A stretch of DNA of 64,000 nt from Hymenopus coronatus (GCA_030762935.1 CM060900.1:387833132-387897131), one strand, 5' to 3'. Shown: positions 30,890 to 42,399, numbered from the stretch's first letter. Notes: generated by a model from the sequence alone, not told the origin. Made by a program: numbers and translations.

Positions 30890-31303
30890 GCTGATGAAGT
30901 CATGAGTGTAACGGCAGAGGAGGATGGATTTGCAGTGAGTGAAGAAAATGAAGATGAAACACATTGTGCTTCTCCACCTCCATTTACTAGGAGTGAGACA
31001 ACAAAGGTTACATCTTCCATTAAAAGTGAGGAAATTGATGATGATCTAGGTACTGAAGATTTGTGTAAATCATTCAACACTTTCAGTAGAAGAGATGACT
31101 TTGCTGTGTTTGGGGAATATGTTGGGAATGAAATTCGAAAGTTACCTCCAAAAACACAAATGGTAACAAAACATTTGATAAACAATATTTTATTTAATGC
31201 AGCCATTGGTAAATACAGCAATTTAAATAATCAGGATATTAATTCAAATCCCTCCGTTGTGTGTCTACTATCGTCTTACAGTAATGATGCATCAATATTT
31301 TGA
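30890..31303 (+). CDS. Candidate terminal exon, BESS-like C-terminus of a MADF/Myb-SANT-type protein
   Basis: A polypyrimidine run ending TGATGTTTTCAG (30878-30889) is a good splice acceptor, and the frame is open from there to the stop at 31301-31303; ATG at 30902 is in frame. The product is acidic and Ser/Thr-rich (EEDGFAVSEENEDETHC), then has DDFAVFGEYVGNEIRKLPPK and a helix (LINNILFNAAIGKY). This pattern closes many insect MADF or Myb/SANT DNA-binding proteins (BESS-like self-association motif). PIF/Harbinger elements encode related proteins, so a transposon origin is possible. PLE C lies just upstream, in the presumed intron. The last residues and stop come from the 171-bp tandem repeat. 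Confidence 0.5.
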   Translation, partial: ADEVMSVTAEEDGFAVSEENEDETHCASPPPFTRSETTKVTSSIKSEEIDDDLGTEDLCKSFNTFSRRDDFAVFGEYVGNEIRKLPPKTQMVTKHLINNILFNAAIGKYSNLNNQDINSNPSVVCLLSSYSNDASIF

Positions 31304-31792
31304 TGCTAAACTTATTATTAAAAAAATGTGACTTTGTGCAATTTTGTACATTGCAGTTGTGAATTTGAGTGCTTATATGTGCGAGGGTCATACTGAAACT
31401 TCTGAGCAACTCATTGTGAAAATTTATATTCTAACAATGTCACAAAAAGAACTGCTGATGCATCAATATTTGGATGTTAAACTTATTATTAAAAAAATGT
31501 GACTTTGTGCAGTTTTGTACATTGCAGTTGTGAATTTGAGTGCTTATATGTGCGAGGGTCATACTGAAACTTCTGAGCAACCCATTGTGAAAATTTATAT
31601 TCTAACAATGTAACAAAAAGAACTGCAGATGCATCAATATTTGGATGCTAATTATTAAAAAAATGTGACTTTGTGCAATTTTGTACATTGCAGTTGTGAA
31701 TTTGAGTGCTTATATGTGCGAGGGTCATACTGAAACTTCTGAGCAACCCATTGTGAAGATTTATATTCTAACAATGTAACAAAAAGAACTGC
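31286..31792. repeat. Tandem repeat, three copies of about 171 bp
   Basis: Units start GATGCATCAATATTT at 31286, 31457 and 31628; the third has lost about 9 bp (GCTAATTATT in place of the longer GCTAAACTTATTATT). Copies are nearly identical, so the array is young. The first unit overlaps the last codons and stop of the exon at 30890-31303, so the rest would be 3' UTR or downstream sequence. Confidence 0.93.
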
Positions 31793-31849
31793 AAAATCAT
31801 AATGTACGGACTATTGTGACATTGTTAGATTCATGGCGCACATGAATGT

Positions 31850-32025
31850 TTTGATTTGACAGCATGCTGTCTTGAATTCCTTGTTAAACAGGGAAAATCT
31901 GCTGCTGAATTTCCCCTCAGACTTCAAAGTGTCAATGGAGATGTCTGCATAGGTGCTAACAGTGTTGGGAGATGGATGAAGCATTTCAAAGATTGGGAAA
32001 TTACGGCTCTTCTTTCAAACCTGTG
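31850..32025 (+). pseudogene. Mariner-type transposase N-terminal fragment (HTH)
   Basis: The plus strand reads FLVKQGKSAAEF, then VNGDVCIGANSVGRWMKHFKD, matching the first helix-turn-helix found at the N-terminus of mariner-type and SETMAR-like transposases (QGKSAAE...VYGD...VGRW..RFK). The rest of the gene is absent. Short and interrupted, so the clade is not assignable. Confidence 0.6.
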
Positions 32026-32049
32026 ACATGCAATTTTAGTTAAGCAGAA

Positions 32050-32590
32050 TTTTTTAAGTACAGCTTTAGGTTGTTTCTTTTTATGTAATATATATATATT
32101 TAAAACCACTTTTAAATGTGATTTAAAGCTGGGGACTTTAACATAGGTTAAGGATTATAGTCTTTTGTTTATTTACTTTCTGCTCATGTAGCCATAATGC
32201 AGAGCAGCCAAATTATCCATCTTGTATCACTTAATGCAATACTGCCAACACTCTTTTTTGTCAATAAATTACACTAGCTGCACAAAACATATGTACTGTC
32301 TAAATTATGATAACTAGCTATGTACACTACGTTAACTAAGCCTAGCCTAAACCTGATTCCTATGTCTTCCACAAATTCCTGGAAAGGATCTGCTGAATGA
32401 TTTTTGGTTCACTAAGCTACAAATACTCACAAATAGGAGCATGTAACATTCCTATCAAATGTTGACCTTGCATAGATGCTGCCATAGAGTTATTACTGTA
32501 GAGGCTAGAAATAGTGTGGTGCGAAAACCTGCAGATTTGGATTTAATGCAGGGAAAGTATGTCTCCTGGAAATAATGTACTGAAAGTTAA
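32050..32590. other. AT-rich spacer, nothing recognised
   Basis: Short TA runs (32087-32100) only. Confidence 0.4.
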
Positions 32591-32837
32591 ACTTTTTTTT
32601 TTAATTATTTGTTTATTTTTTGTCTCTTAACTGCAAATGGTTTTTTTGCGGCATAAAAAACAGAACTATACAACAGTTAATTACAATACGATACAAGTCA
32701 TTAGAACACATCACATAAATAGTCATTACAATGTATGGAAATCATTACAATGAATTATAATAAAATCGTTAAGATAAAATACATGAACAGCTTTTAACAA
32801 AGGAAATTCTCTATGGATGTTTACAGCTACAGTTTGT

Positions 32838-33050
32838 TGTATAGTGATGTTGAATGAAGAAATTTTAAGACACTCTGAATCGTTTTTTGGTCATTGAATA
32901 TTGTTGAAAGGCGAGTGGCCATATTGTACTCTCTCCTTTTTTCCTCATAAACTGGGCACTCTGTGAAAATGTGCTTGATGGTTAAGGTCTTTTGGCAGTG
33001 TTGGCATTCAGGCGGTGGCTCCTTCAGGAAAATGGTGGTGTGGGTGAGTT
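32838..33050 (-). pseudogene. LINE ORF2 C-terminal Cys-His motif
   Basis: The minus strand reads PPPECQHCQKTLTIKHI, then FTECPVYEEKR, the C-x2-C...H...C motif that closes many I/R1/Jockey ORF2 proteins, and a terminus LYNKL near 32838. A frameshift separates it from RNase H. Confidence 0.65.
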
Positions 33051-35232
33051 GTGTTCAATGTGAAGTTTTGATATCAGCACTTGGTCTTGTCATTTTAAAT
33101 TTGATAATATAGTGGGTGATGACAATTTATTAGATTTAATGTCATGCAACTGGTTTGGGAAGTAGTAAGCCATGTATTGGTCCAATTAACTTTTATTTTA
33201 TTTTTCATGTGGGTGTTAACATCCTGGTATGTGCTAGGTAAAGCAGGGTCAATCAAAGGGTGTTTAGTAGCTTCTCGTGCTGCAGAGTCAGCTTCTTCGT
33301 TGCCTTTAATACCAAAGTGAGATGGTATCCATGTGATTGTAATTTGTTTCCCTCTGATCTTAATACTTTGAGACAGCTGTTGTATTTCTTGAGCGATGGC
33401 ATTACGCGAGTATCTGTCTTCTAAGGCATTTATTGCACTCATACAGTCTGTAAAAATTATAAAGCTATTACTGTGTTCTTGCTGTATCTGTATAACACTT
33501 TGTTTTATGGCAAATAGTTCGCATGGAAATATGGTATAGAAATCTGGCAGTCTGTAGAGAATTGTAAAGTCAGGATTTCAATCGCAGCTCCCTTGTGATC
33601 TTCAATAATAGACCATCTGTGTAAATTGGTACATGGTCATTATAGTGTCCCTTTAGTTTGTAGAAACATGATGGGAGTATTTTGGGATGGGTGGTATTTT
33701 TAGTTATCGAGTTTATTTGCATGTTGAGCATGGGTAGATCTATTCTTCAGGGTGCACCAGAAGAGTTGTAGCTTATGTGCGTCATTGTTGGAATATCTAA
33801 TCCTTCTTCCCTTAAATGTTGAGCAATTCTAACATTTAATGGTTTATAATAGTGACAACCTCTTGTTAATTTTGCAGCTTTAGGGAATATATATATATAT
33901 ATATGCATTCAGTAGACTGGGTTGGCTGCTACTTTAATTGAATATGACAAACTTAGTTGTTTTCTTCTGACAGACAATGGTGGTTCTTGACATACAATTT
34001 GCATGCTGCTAACGGGGCTTGTCCTGAAGGCCCCAAGGATTATTCTCAGTGAGGTTGAGTGGTAGTATTGTAAACTATTGAGGCATAGTCTAGCTTACAT
34101 CGTATTAAACTTTTATATGTTAAAAGTAGGGTTTTTAAATCTGCTCCCCAGATTTTAGCCACAAGCGTTTACAGAATGTTCATTCTTCTGGTACAATCTG
34201 CTTTTAAGTTCTTAAGATGGTGTAACCAAGGGAGTTTTTTTGTCAAATACAACTACTAGCAGTTTTATAGTGCTAACATTGTTGATTTTATGGTTGCCCA
34301 TATAGAGCTGAGGAGGATCACTATTTTTCCTTTTACTTGTAAAGGTATTACAATTTGTTTTTGTATTGGAAAATTTAAACCCAGTGTGATTAGTCCATTT
34401 TAGGAGAGAATTAATAGTTGTCTGAAGGGATTCTTGAGTCGTAGAAATGTTCTTGCCTTTGCAAAATATCGTTAAGTCATCTGCAAAAACACATGTCTTG
34501 ACAGGAGCAGTGATATAAGATGTTACATCATTGATGGCAATTAGAAACAAAGTGGTGATATTGATTTTTTGAAGAGTTTCAATTATGTGCCTGCTACAAG
34601 CTGTATCATACGCTTTCTCTATATCCATATTTACAAGTGATAGATGTTGGGAGGAATCGAAAGCGTCCATAATATTTGATTCGAGCGCGATGAGATGGTC
34701 CATCGTTGAATGAGATTGTAGGAACCCGCTCTGTATTTCAGTGAAGACTTTTTGTTTCTCCAGTGTCCACATTAATCTGCTGTTTACTATGTTCTCTAAT
34801 AGTTTGCACATAGTGCAGGTTAAAGCAATTGGTCTGTAATTTTCAGGAATGGTCAGGTTGCAGTTATGTTTTGGTATAGGAATAACTATTGCATTTTGCC
34901 ACTGTGACGGAAAGACTTCTTTGCTCCAAATAAAGTTATAGAGCTCCTTTAGATAGTTTAGTGCTGTTTCAGGTAGTTGCTTTAGTGCTTCATATGTTAT
35001 CAGGACCTGGGCTTGTTGGTTTACATTGTTGGAGACTTTCTTTGATTTCTTGCAGTGTAATGCATTATATTCTATGTTATAAGTATGATCAATAGCTATT
35101 TGTGGAAGATAGTTTGGTTCTATAGCTTCAGAATACTTCTGGCAGTTGTGGTTACTAGAAATTTTAATGAAGGTATGAGGAAAATGATCAGCAATTTTTT
35201 TAGGTTTGGTTAGCATTGAATTATCTTTTTAT
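33050..35232 (-). pseudogene. LINE ORF2, reverse transcriptase and RNase H part
   Basis: The minus frame 34212-35216 (334 residues) carries the RT: WQNAIVIPIPK, ENYRPIALTCTMCKLLE, QSGFLQSHSTMDHL, LVNMDIEKAYDT and CVFADDLTIFCKGK (FADD catalytic box). A deletion shortens the region between the AYDT block and FADD, so the GxPQGS-type box is lost. After frameshifts, RNase H follows (33095-33442 and upstream): FTDCMSAINAL (family TDS) and WIPSHFGIKGNEEADSAAR with the conserved His and Asp. Then a cysteine/histidine motif (ECQHC...HIFTECPVY) near 32950-33010. Inactive. Confidence 0.8.
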
Positions 35233-35589
35233 TTATAAGTAGGGCCCCTGAAACTTGTTTAAAAGTGACAACAGAAGGTTTTTTTTAATGTCAGCAGGAT
35301 CTCCATGCTACAATGAATGAATTGTATGTAAACAACATTCAACATTTTGAGCATTTTTAGCTTTTGTGCGATATTTTGCGCGAAATAGCACTTAAAATTC
35401 TATTTTAATGCGTTAACTCCACCAAAAACCACATTTTACGTTCGATATGATATTCAAAATCAATTTATATCGAATGTGAACTAAAATCAATATTATCTCA
35501 TACCCAGTGCTGGCAAGGTTGAATGATGAAACTATAATAGATATTAATCGATGACATAATTGCCTGCAAACAAGGCGACGCTCTCGACC

Positions 35590-35815
35590 TTGAAGTCTTA
35601 TCTCACCCGTCTGGGTAATGCGGTTACATTCAACAGGTCGTGAGTTCGAATCTCGCTTAGGGTGAGTTACCGAATAAGCTTTTTTTTCGGGGTTTTCCCT
35701 TAACCTGAGAAGATAAATGTCGAGTAACATTTAAGTTCCATTGATCCTGAGATCATTTGAGTATCATTTCACCAATTTCATTTATTTATGACCAAAGGAC
35801 GTTAAGCTAAAAAAC
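35590..35815 (+). repeat. tRNA-derived SINE, Talua-like
   Basis: A-box-like TGGGTAATGCGG (35611-35622) and a strong B box GAGTTCGAATCTC (35642-35654), with a T-arm that pairs as in a tRNA. The body contains CGGGGTTTTCCCTTAACCTG, an ATGTCGAGTAACATTTAAG segment and TCATTTCACCAATTTCATTT, an arrangement I associate with Talua-type SINEs of termites and relatives. The 5' CTCACCC and 3' GGGTGAG are complementary but out of register for a functional tRNA. Inserted in hAT-2. Confidence 0.65.
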
Positions 35816-36094
35816 AAAAGGTCCATCTCATCCATCTGATGATCTGTTTGCCTCCTAATCTGAAGCAGGAAATGAAATAGTACCGCTGGATGTCTTTTTA
35901 AACCAAGCGCATACTCGTGTGTATCCACTGGAAATTCTTCATACAGTTTTTAAACTCGTCGCCAAGATCCATCAGCTCGTTCCTATTTTCAGCGTAGGAT
36001 AGATCACTTAACCATCGGTTGCATCGTCCTTGAGAGACGAATGAATGTGATGGATAATCCCTTAACGCAACTAAATTGTAAACAATCGGACCCT

Positions 36095-36328
36095 TTTTAT
36101 TGTTTCATTTATATAGCCCCTTTTAACATCTAAGGTCATATCGGGGGCTTTCCACTTGAAACAACTCATTGTCATTTTTGTTTTACTCAAACACGCACAC
36201 ATTCACACTCACATACAAACTTCCAGACTCTGTGGGGGATAGGGAATAATTCTGGCTAGAGAAAAATTCCCCGCCCCGGGACCCCCAGGTGAGAAGTCAG
36301 CTCGCTGACCACTTGACCACGGAGGCAA
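36095..36328 (-). repeat. tRNA-derived SINE on the minus strand
   Basis: The minus strand starts GATTGCCTCCGTGGTCAAGT, a Ser/Leu-type tRNA head with an A box, then a GGGGGTCCCGGGGCGGGG B-box region. The tail (36098-36130) reads AAAAGGGGCTATATAAATGA, then AACAATAAAAA. The body is GC-rich with a sharp boundary, unlike the AT-rich hAT around it. One copy in this window. Confidence 0.6.
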
Positions 36329-36329
36329 T

Positions 36330-37225
36330 CCGAACTGTTATTCATTTCAGCAGAAAACAGATCGCAAATTCCATTGGTGCTATCCATCGCTCATCGGTTC
36401 AATGAATAACAAATTTACCTGCCTACGTGTGCGATAGGTATTATCAACTGATGGATGATTTTCTTTTAAGACAACATACCTAACATTGTTGAATTTTCAT
36501 AATGGTTTAGGGAGAGGGGAGAACAAAAATTTCCCGCTATGTGTGCGATGGGAGATAACAGCAGCAGAGCTTCAGCGATGGCAATGCATACATTTTCTAT
36601 TTAGACATATCTACACATCGTTGTAAACATTTTAGGTTTGTATTGGCACGGAAAATCACATACTGTGCTGAAGGAAGAGGGGAGAATGGAAATGTTCACA
36701 GTATGTGTGCAGTAGGAGAAGATAAGCACACAGTTAAACCTCTTTTACCGTTTCACCATTGGCAGCCAATACGTTAGGCAAAATATCCAAAGTAGAAGGA
36801 AATCCTAATATTTTTGTTTGTATTCATTTTGTTCCTAAATAAATAAAAACAATTTTTTTTCCAATGAAAATGCTAAGAGCTGACTTTATGGCACGAAATG
36901 AAACACACAAAAACCTGCTGTATGCATCACGACCTTGGTCATAAATTTTCCGCCGTGTATCACCAATGCAGTACCCGCAAAGTTTGAAACTTACTTTTTC
37001 TCGTATGCTGTTGGGAAAGTATAATGAGAATGCAAGACGATCACCCCTCCTCCTCCCAGTTCTCAATATTAATATTTTTGGGGAAAAAAAAAACAACATT
37101 GTCTTGTATTCAAATAAATACTGTACATCTTACTTTGATCTCTAGTTTAGGCACCAATGTCACTATTTGAACACTATGTTGATTAAACAACTCAAATTAA
37201 ATATAAAATATATGCTTCAATTGCT
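36330..37225. other. hAT-2 internal region, no gene recognised
   Basis: The minus frame 36824-37099 has no motif. Likely non-coding 5' part of hAT-2 or further old insertions. Confidence 0.4.
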
Positions 37226-37229
37226 ATTT

Positions 37230-38690
37230 ATTGTGCAATTTTAAGGACCTATATTTTGGAACTGATTTGGAGATACTCCCACAACATAAACCTGTAGAAC
37301 ACATATGTTCCGCATGTGGTCAAGCAGAAGAAGGAGGAAGTAAAATTGGCTGTCAATGGCCAAAAGGTGTCCATTATGCATCATTTTGTGTTTATTGTGC
37401 CACTGAGGCTGTTGAGCTGTGCTGCTGAACAAAACATATTTCTTGGTGGCATCAAGATGCTACAAAATGCAAATACAACAGAGTGTTCTAGAACAGTATT
37501 GGAAGTCCTTCAATATTTTGACATTCAGTATGATAATGTTGCTGGCCTTGTCACAGATTCTGCAAGGTACATGACTTCATGTGCACAAATGTGTGACATA
37601 CTGTGCCCTGCAATGATCCATGTGTAATGTTGGGACCACAAGCTGAACATTGTGGTGAGTATATGGACCACACAGTTACAAGAACTAAATAAATGTGTGA
37701 CAAATGCAAAGATGCAATTTTTTTAATGCCAGGAAAAGGAAACACTAATACATTTCTTTTCTCCGGGACGCTACTTGGAAGAGGAGACGAAGATTATAGC
37801 TTTTCCATCACCAGTGATGACCAGATGGAATTCTTAGTATAAATCTGTGTTCTATGTGGTGATCATGTATACAAGATTTGGCCAACTTCTGCAAGTTGAT
37901 GGCCTTGCCAGATGGAGTTACTGCTGTGCGCTTTTTTTCTGAATTGCAAAATAAGAAGGTTGCGGTCATCACTGTCAGTGCTATCTTCCTTAGAGAGCAC
38001 AGTCAGATGATTATTGATCCTTAACCACCTTACAGGATCTTCATATTCCTTTTGTCACAAAAACTACAAAGCAGAATTGCTGATATTCTCAGCAATTTCG
38101 GATTGGTGAACAAAGGGCTGTTTGCTCCTTAAACAGCTGCAGCCATCAGTATTCTCAAATCTGAGGTAAGGAAAGCTGAAATTAAGCAAACGTTTGAAAA
38201 TGTGGGGTCTCTCTGCGAGACAAAATTGACAAGAATTGCAACAACGGATCCTGCACAATTACTGAGAACATGGGCAAACTGTTTGATGAAAAACACATTG
38301 TCAGAAACAATGAAGCAACTATATTAAAAATGTCAGCTGCCATGGAACTTCTTAAAAATCTGGACAATCATGTGCTACTTTCTGGGTACTTGTGCTTTCA
38401 AACAATCATTAAAGAAGCTATTCTAAAGGGTGAAGTTGTGAATGTGCTTGACATTTTGCTCAGCAAGAAAGGAGAACATTGCACATTTGTTGAATGCTGT
38501 GTGAAGGCATTATGGGTACCATACTCAAATGTAGATAGTAAATGTGCAACCTCCTCATGTGGACATATTTTGTTGGACTTGAGAACAAGTACCTCTCCAG
38601 AAACTTCGGAAATGGAGTTGAGTGTATATTTTGGATCTGAGCAAAACAGCTTGACTTTTGTGGTGTGTGTATATAATCCTTTTTTAGTTG
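37230..38690 (+). pseudogene. hAT-2 transposase, broken
   Basis: Plus-strand pieces in order: FKDLYFGTDLEILPQHKPVEH (37234-37300), LQNANTTECSRTVLEVLQYF, NVAGLVTDSARYMTSCAQMC (about 37530-37590, catalytic core with Asp), IHV(C)WDHKLNIVV-like (37615-37650), then frame breaks and C-terminal ALWVPYSNVDSKCATSSCGH followed by LLDLRTSTSPETSEMELSVY (38500-38640), the helical hAT dimerisation region (family: S.VD.ER.FS.Y). The usual E/F of that block is altered. Frameshifts at several places make it inactive. Confidence 0.75.
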
Positions 38691-38951
38691 TGTGGTATTG
38701 TAGTAATTGATATGTTTTGTGTATGGAATTTAATTTGAATATACATGCTTTGGTATGGGGTGTTTCTTGTGTGTGTAACAATTTAAGATATAATTATGTA
38801 TATTATGGCTGGATTTGTGTGTATTTAAATAAATAAATATAGTTTTTTTTATTTACTGCTACATGGAAGTATTGGTTGTTTTTAACCTACTGAGAGCTAA
38901 ATTTTTATACTGCTTTCCTTTAAATTTGTTTACCATTTTTCAGGGGCCCTA

Positions 38952-40075
38952 TTTATAAGGTTTCTGATTTGATGACTTGAATTGCTGCCATTCATTTTTC
39001 TAATTCTACTCCACAAAACATTTTGAGGTGTTTGGTTATTAATAGAAGACAAAAAGGTTAACCCGGATTTTCTTTTATGGTTGTTGATGATTTTCTGTGA
39101 TATTGCCGTAAGTTTTAAGAGCTCTATTTTGTTTTCAATAGTGGGATTTTTCTTGTATTTATAGTATGCTTTATTTTTAATGGCAATAGCAAGTTTGCAT
39201 TCTTTGTTCAACCAAGGGACTGCTTTTTTAGGAATGTACTTACTTGCTGAGGTATGCTCGAGGATGCTGCAGTATTCAGTAAGTTTGTAAAGTCTTTTGT
39301 TAGAGTGTCTATGTCAGCAATCGAACTTTCTTGTGGTTTTCATAGTGAATGAATATTGTTGTTAATGATTGTTTTATACTGTGGCCAGTCTGCCGGATCT
39401 AGTAACCATTTTGAAATTCTTGGGTAGACTGGTGAGTTGCACATTTCTATGGTTATTGGAAAATGGTCACTTCCTTGTGGAACCAAATATACTGACCAGT
39501 GAAATAAATGTGCAATGTCAGGAGTAGAATTGTAAAATCGATGCTGCTGTTAATTTTGTGTGCTACTGAGTAATGAGTTGGTTCAGTGGAGTTCAGTAAA
39601 ATTAAGTCTAAATTGAGTAATAAGGATTCAGTTATTTTTCCTCTTTGATCAGTTTTATTGCAGCCCCATATATTATTATGACTATTGAAATCGCCCAACA
39701 ATATGAATGGTTTTGGTAACTGGCCAACAAGTGATGAGAGTGAAACGTAATCTAAGTCAGTGCTGTTGGGTAAGTATACATGGCAGATACATATCGTTCT
39801 GGTTAGGAAAATTGTTACTGCATTGGCTCCTAGAGGAGTATTTAATGTTATTTCTTTTTGCAGAATGTTGTTCTTAACGTAAGTGGCTACACCACCGCTG
39901 GAATGGTTTGATTTTGTATGGTTTTTATTGATTTATATGGGTTACATAGTGTCCTGAAAGTTTGTTTCCTGCAGGCATATTATGCATGGATTGTGTTTGT
40001 TTATTAGCAACTGGAGGTAGTCATATTGGGCTTGAAAACTCCTAAGGTTCCACTGCAGTAGCGTTGTTTTCCATT
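38952..40075 (-). pseudogene. LINE ORF2, endonuclease and linker part
   Basis: On the minus strand QWNLRSF (near 40050) and CLQETN are the first endonuclease blocks; GGVATYVKNN and LGDFNSHNNIWGCNK (about 39680) are the DFN catalytic/structural block; SSIDFTIL continues near 39530. These are the apurinic/apyrimidinic-type target-nicking domain. The linker (38960-39211) has NKECKLAIAIKNKAYYK and VLWSRIRKMNG, typical of the segment before the RT. The frame ends at the hAT insertion site. Stops interrupt several blocks. Confidence 0.75.
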
Positions 40076-40089
40076 ATTGTTTAGTGACT

Positions 40090-41520
40090 TAATAGTAGCT
40101 CTGTTACTGCGTGTTACTAGTTGTAACAGTGGCTTCTAGCAGTTTTTTTCTCTATTCTCAAGGTTCTGTTTTTCAGACCTCGATTGGTAAATTCTGGATG
40201 AAAGTTGCGCAACATATCTGCTAATTTATTGAGGTCTTGTGTGTATCCTAGAGCAAGATCTGCAACATTTTTTGAATCTCCTGCATTTTCAAGAAAGCTT
40301 TTAAATTGGGAAAAATTAAGGACAAAGCCATTGGCCTGTTTTTCTATTGTGTGTTGAACTATTAATAACTGACTGTCAATATTTGAGGAGGAGTCAGATT
40401 TTTTTACTTTTTTTGGTTATGTGGTTTGGTTTAGTAACTGTTTCACCTGTTGATTTTTCATCGGTGTTTATTAGTGAGGAGTCCGACATAGCTTCTTCAT
40501 CAACTGAGGTTCCAGTACTACTATTTCAGGGCGGTTTTGGCCATTTTAATTTAGATTTTTTAACCTCCTTGGACTCTATTTCACTATTTACAGTAGGAAG
40601 AAGAGAGGTACCAGGCGACATTACTTTCCTGGAAACCTCTGTGTCAGCTGTGAGAGATTAAGGGGGAGGATCAGATTCAGAAACAATGTTCTGTGGAACA
40701 TCAACTTTGCTTAATTTGCATTCCGCAGCAGGAGGTTGTGTTTCAAGAGGTGGAAAATTTGTTTGGTTCAACAGTTACTCTTCAGGTGTGTTCTGTAATG
40801 GAACTACTTTATCTGAAGCCTGACATTGTTTAGCCAAGTGGCCTTCCGACTTACACATGAAACATACTGTATATCTGAAGACAGATAAACCCAGTAGTTA
40901 ATTCCTTCAAACTGAATTTGGATACAGTCGGGCAGTTTGTCAAAATCCTCTGCTTTCACGTACATCTGTCTACGAAAGCTCATTATGTGATTAAAACCGG
41001 GGATTGCAATTCCAGCTCTAAGGTATGTTATAGCAGAAGCTGAAGTGACATCATACTGCAGTAAGTGTTGTTCATTTAGGTAATTAGGTGTGACTGGGCA
41101 AACATTTATAATTTTACCCTCTAATTCTTTGTTATTAATGGTTGCACTTCTAGAGGCATATTGTTTACAGTTATGTTAGGATATTTGCCAGTTATTTCTT
41201 CCACTAAATTTTGACTTGCTAGAAATATGCAAATTCTAGCATTGGAGATGCGTGAAACAAACCGAATATTTGATGGATTTGTGAGTTTGCCTATTGCAAT
41301 AACATAATCCTTAAGTAGTATATCATTATGTGCTTCAGTCACTATAGCTTGTACCTTTTTAGGTCTGATTTGTGCAATGGAAGAATATCTTTGTGGAGCT
41401 ATAGGTACATTAGGGTTCTGGATTTTACATATCTATCATTAACGTTATTAGAAACATTATTTGAAACTTTACCTTGGGTTTTCAGGATTTCTTGCAGGTT
41501 CCATGTTTAAACACTATGAA
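40090..41520 (-). pseudogene. LINE ORF1 (gag-like) with CCHC zinc knuckle
   Basis: Minus-strand pieces: VQAIVTEAHNDILLKDYVIA and RISNARICIFLAS (about 41120-41360; the RNA-binding region seen in Jockey/I gag proteins), MYVKAEDFDKLPD, and CFMCKSEGHLAKQC (40820-40867), a single C-x2-C-x4-H-x4-C knuckle. ORF1 proteins coat the RNA intermediate. The reading is broken by frameshifts and stops, for example near 41400 and around 40870-40900. Confidence 0.7.
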
Positions 41521-41559
41521 GAAACACAGTGCTTTGTTTCTTTCTTTCAGCTGTACTAG

Positions 41560-41837
41560 GCTACGAGTATATTATTCTTCTAGTAATGTTCAAAATATGC
41601 AAAGGAAAGTTGAAACTATTAATTTCTTTCCATTAGAACACTGCAGTAACCATTCAGCAAATATTTACATTGTTTTACCCTTTAAGGACATATAGCACAC
41701 TTAAAATTAACCACAATACACACCGTGATAAGCATTCATTTTTCTTTTGTTTGTTTGTTTGTTTTTTTTCAGTTAAATGTTATTTCAGTCTGAATCATGC
41801 ATTTTGAGCATAAAGTTGTGAGTTGAGAGTACCGAAA
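41560..41837. other. Region between LINE 5' end and Tigger start
   Basis: Contains a T-rich (GTTT)n run at 41745-41769. Probably LINE 5' sequence and/or Tigger 5' flank; the boundary was not found. Confidence 0.35.
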
Positions 41838-42399
41838 ATGTCACAGAAGTGTAAACTATGTTCAGTAGAAGATAAACTGAATATAATCGCTCATGTAAGA
41901 AATGGGGAAACCAAAACAAGTTTATCATGTGAGTGTGGTATGCCTGAAGCAACAATTAGGGGATGGATGAAAGAGGAAGATTAACTTAGAAACTTTGTAA
42001 ATAGGTGGACAGTGAAATAGGGCTTCAAAGAAAAATCAAACTAAATTGGGTAAAGATGAATGCTTATACAGGTGGTTCTTAACAAACTGACTTGAAGGGG
42101 TACTACTATCTGGACTGGCCATCAGAGCTAAGGCTGTTAAGATCTATAAAGATTTGTATGGTACCAAAGATTTTAATGAATCTGATGGTTGGTTTTCATA
42201 GTAGAAATCTTGTCATGGTATCGGTCAAACCGGCATTGAGGGAGAAGCTGTGTGTTAGTAAATCTGCAGAATGTTTTCCTCAGGAATGAAAGATATTTAT
42301 GATAGAGGACAATTTAATGGAACTGCACTCTATGAGGGGCATCCAGAAAGTTTGTCTTGTGACAGCAGTAGTTACTGTGCTGTGCTAGGAGACAAAGGC

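Larger units (their letters stand above)
35240..38951 (+). mobile_element. hAT DNA transposon (hAT-2) inserted in the LINE
   Basis: TIRs are perfect for 14 bp: TAGGGCCCCTGAAA at 35240-35253 and its complement ending at 38951. The flanking 8-mers are identical, TTTATAAG (35232-35239 and 38952-38959), the 8-bp target duplication that defines hAT. Removing the element and one duplication rejoins the LINE reading frame (RNLIN followed by KKDNS-like, with one base lost in an A run). The 3.7-kb element holds a decayed transposase at 37230-38690 and two SINE insertions. Confidence 0.93.
32592..41555 (-). mobile_element. Non-LTR retrotransposon (I/Jockey-type), nearly complete, split by a hAT
   Basis: The 3' end is marked by a T-rich tract on the plus strand (32591-32630), a poly(A) tail on the minus strand. 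Going 5' to 3' on the minus strand: ORF1 with a zinc knuckle, ORF2 with an apurinic-type endonuclease (QWNLRSFQA, ICLQET, LLGDFNSHNNIWG), a linker, RT (FADDL box), RNase H, and a C-terminal zinc-finger-like motif. Removing the hAT at 35240-38951 leaves about 5.2 kb, a normal full length. RNase H after RT points to the I/R1/LOA side of the Jockey-I group. Several stops and frameshifts are present. 5' end approximate. Confidence 0.85.

Noticed and set aside
35597..35665. Possible functional tRNA gene
   Set aside because: T-arm and boxes are good, but the acceptor complementarity is out of register by a few bases and a SINE body follows, so it is a tRNA-derived repeat.
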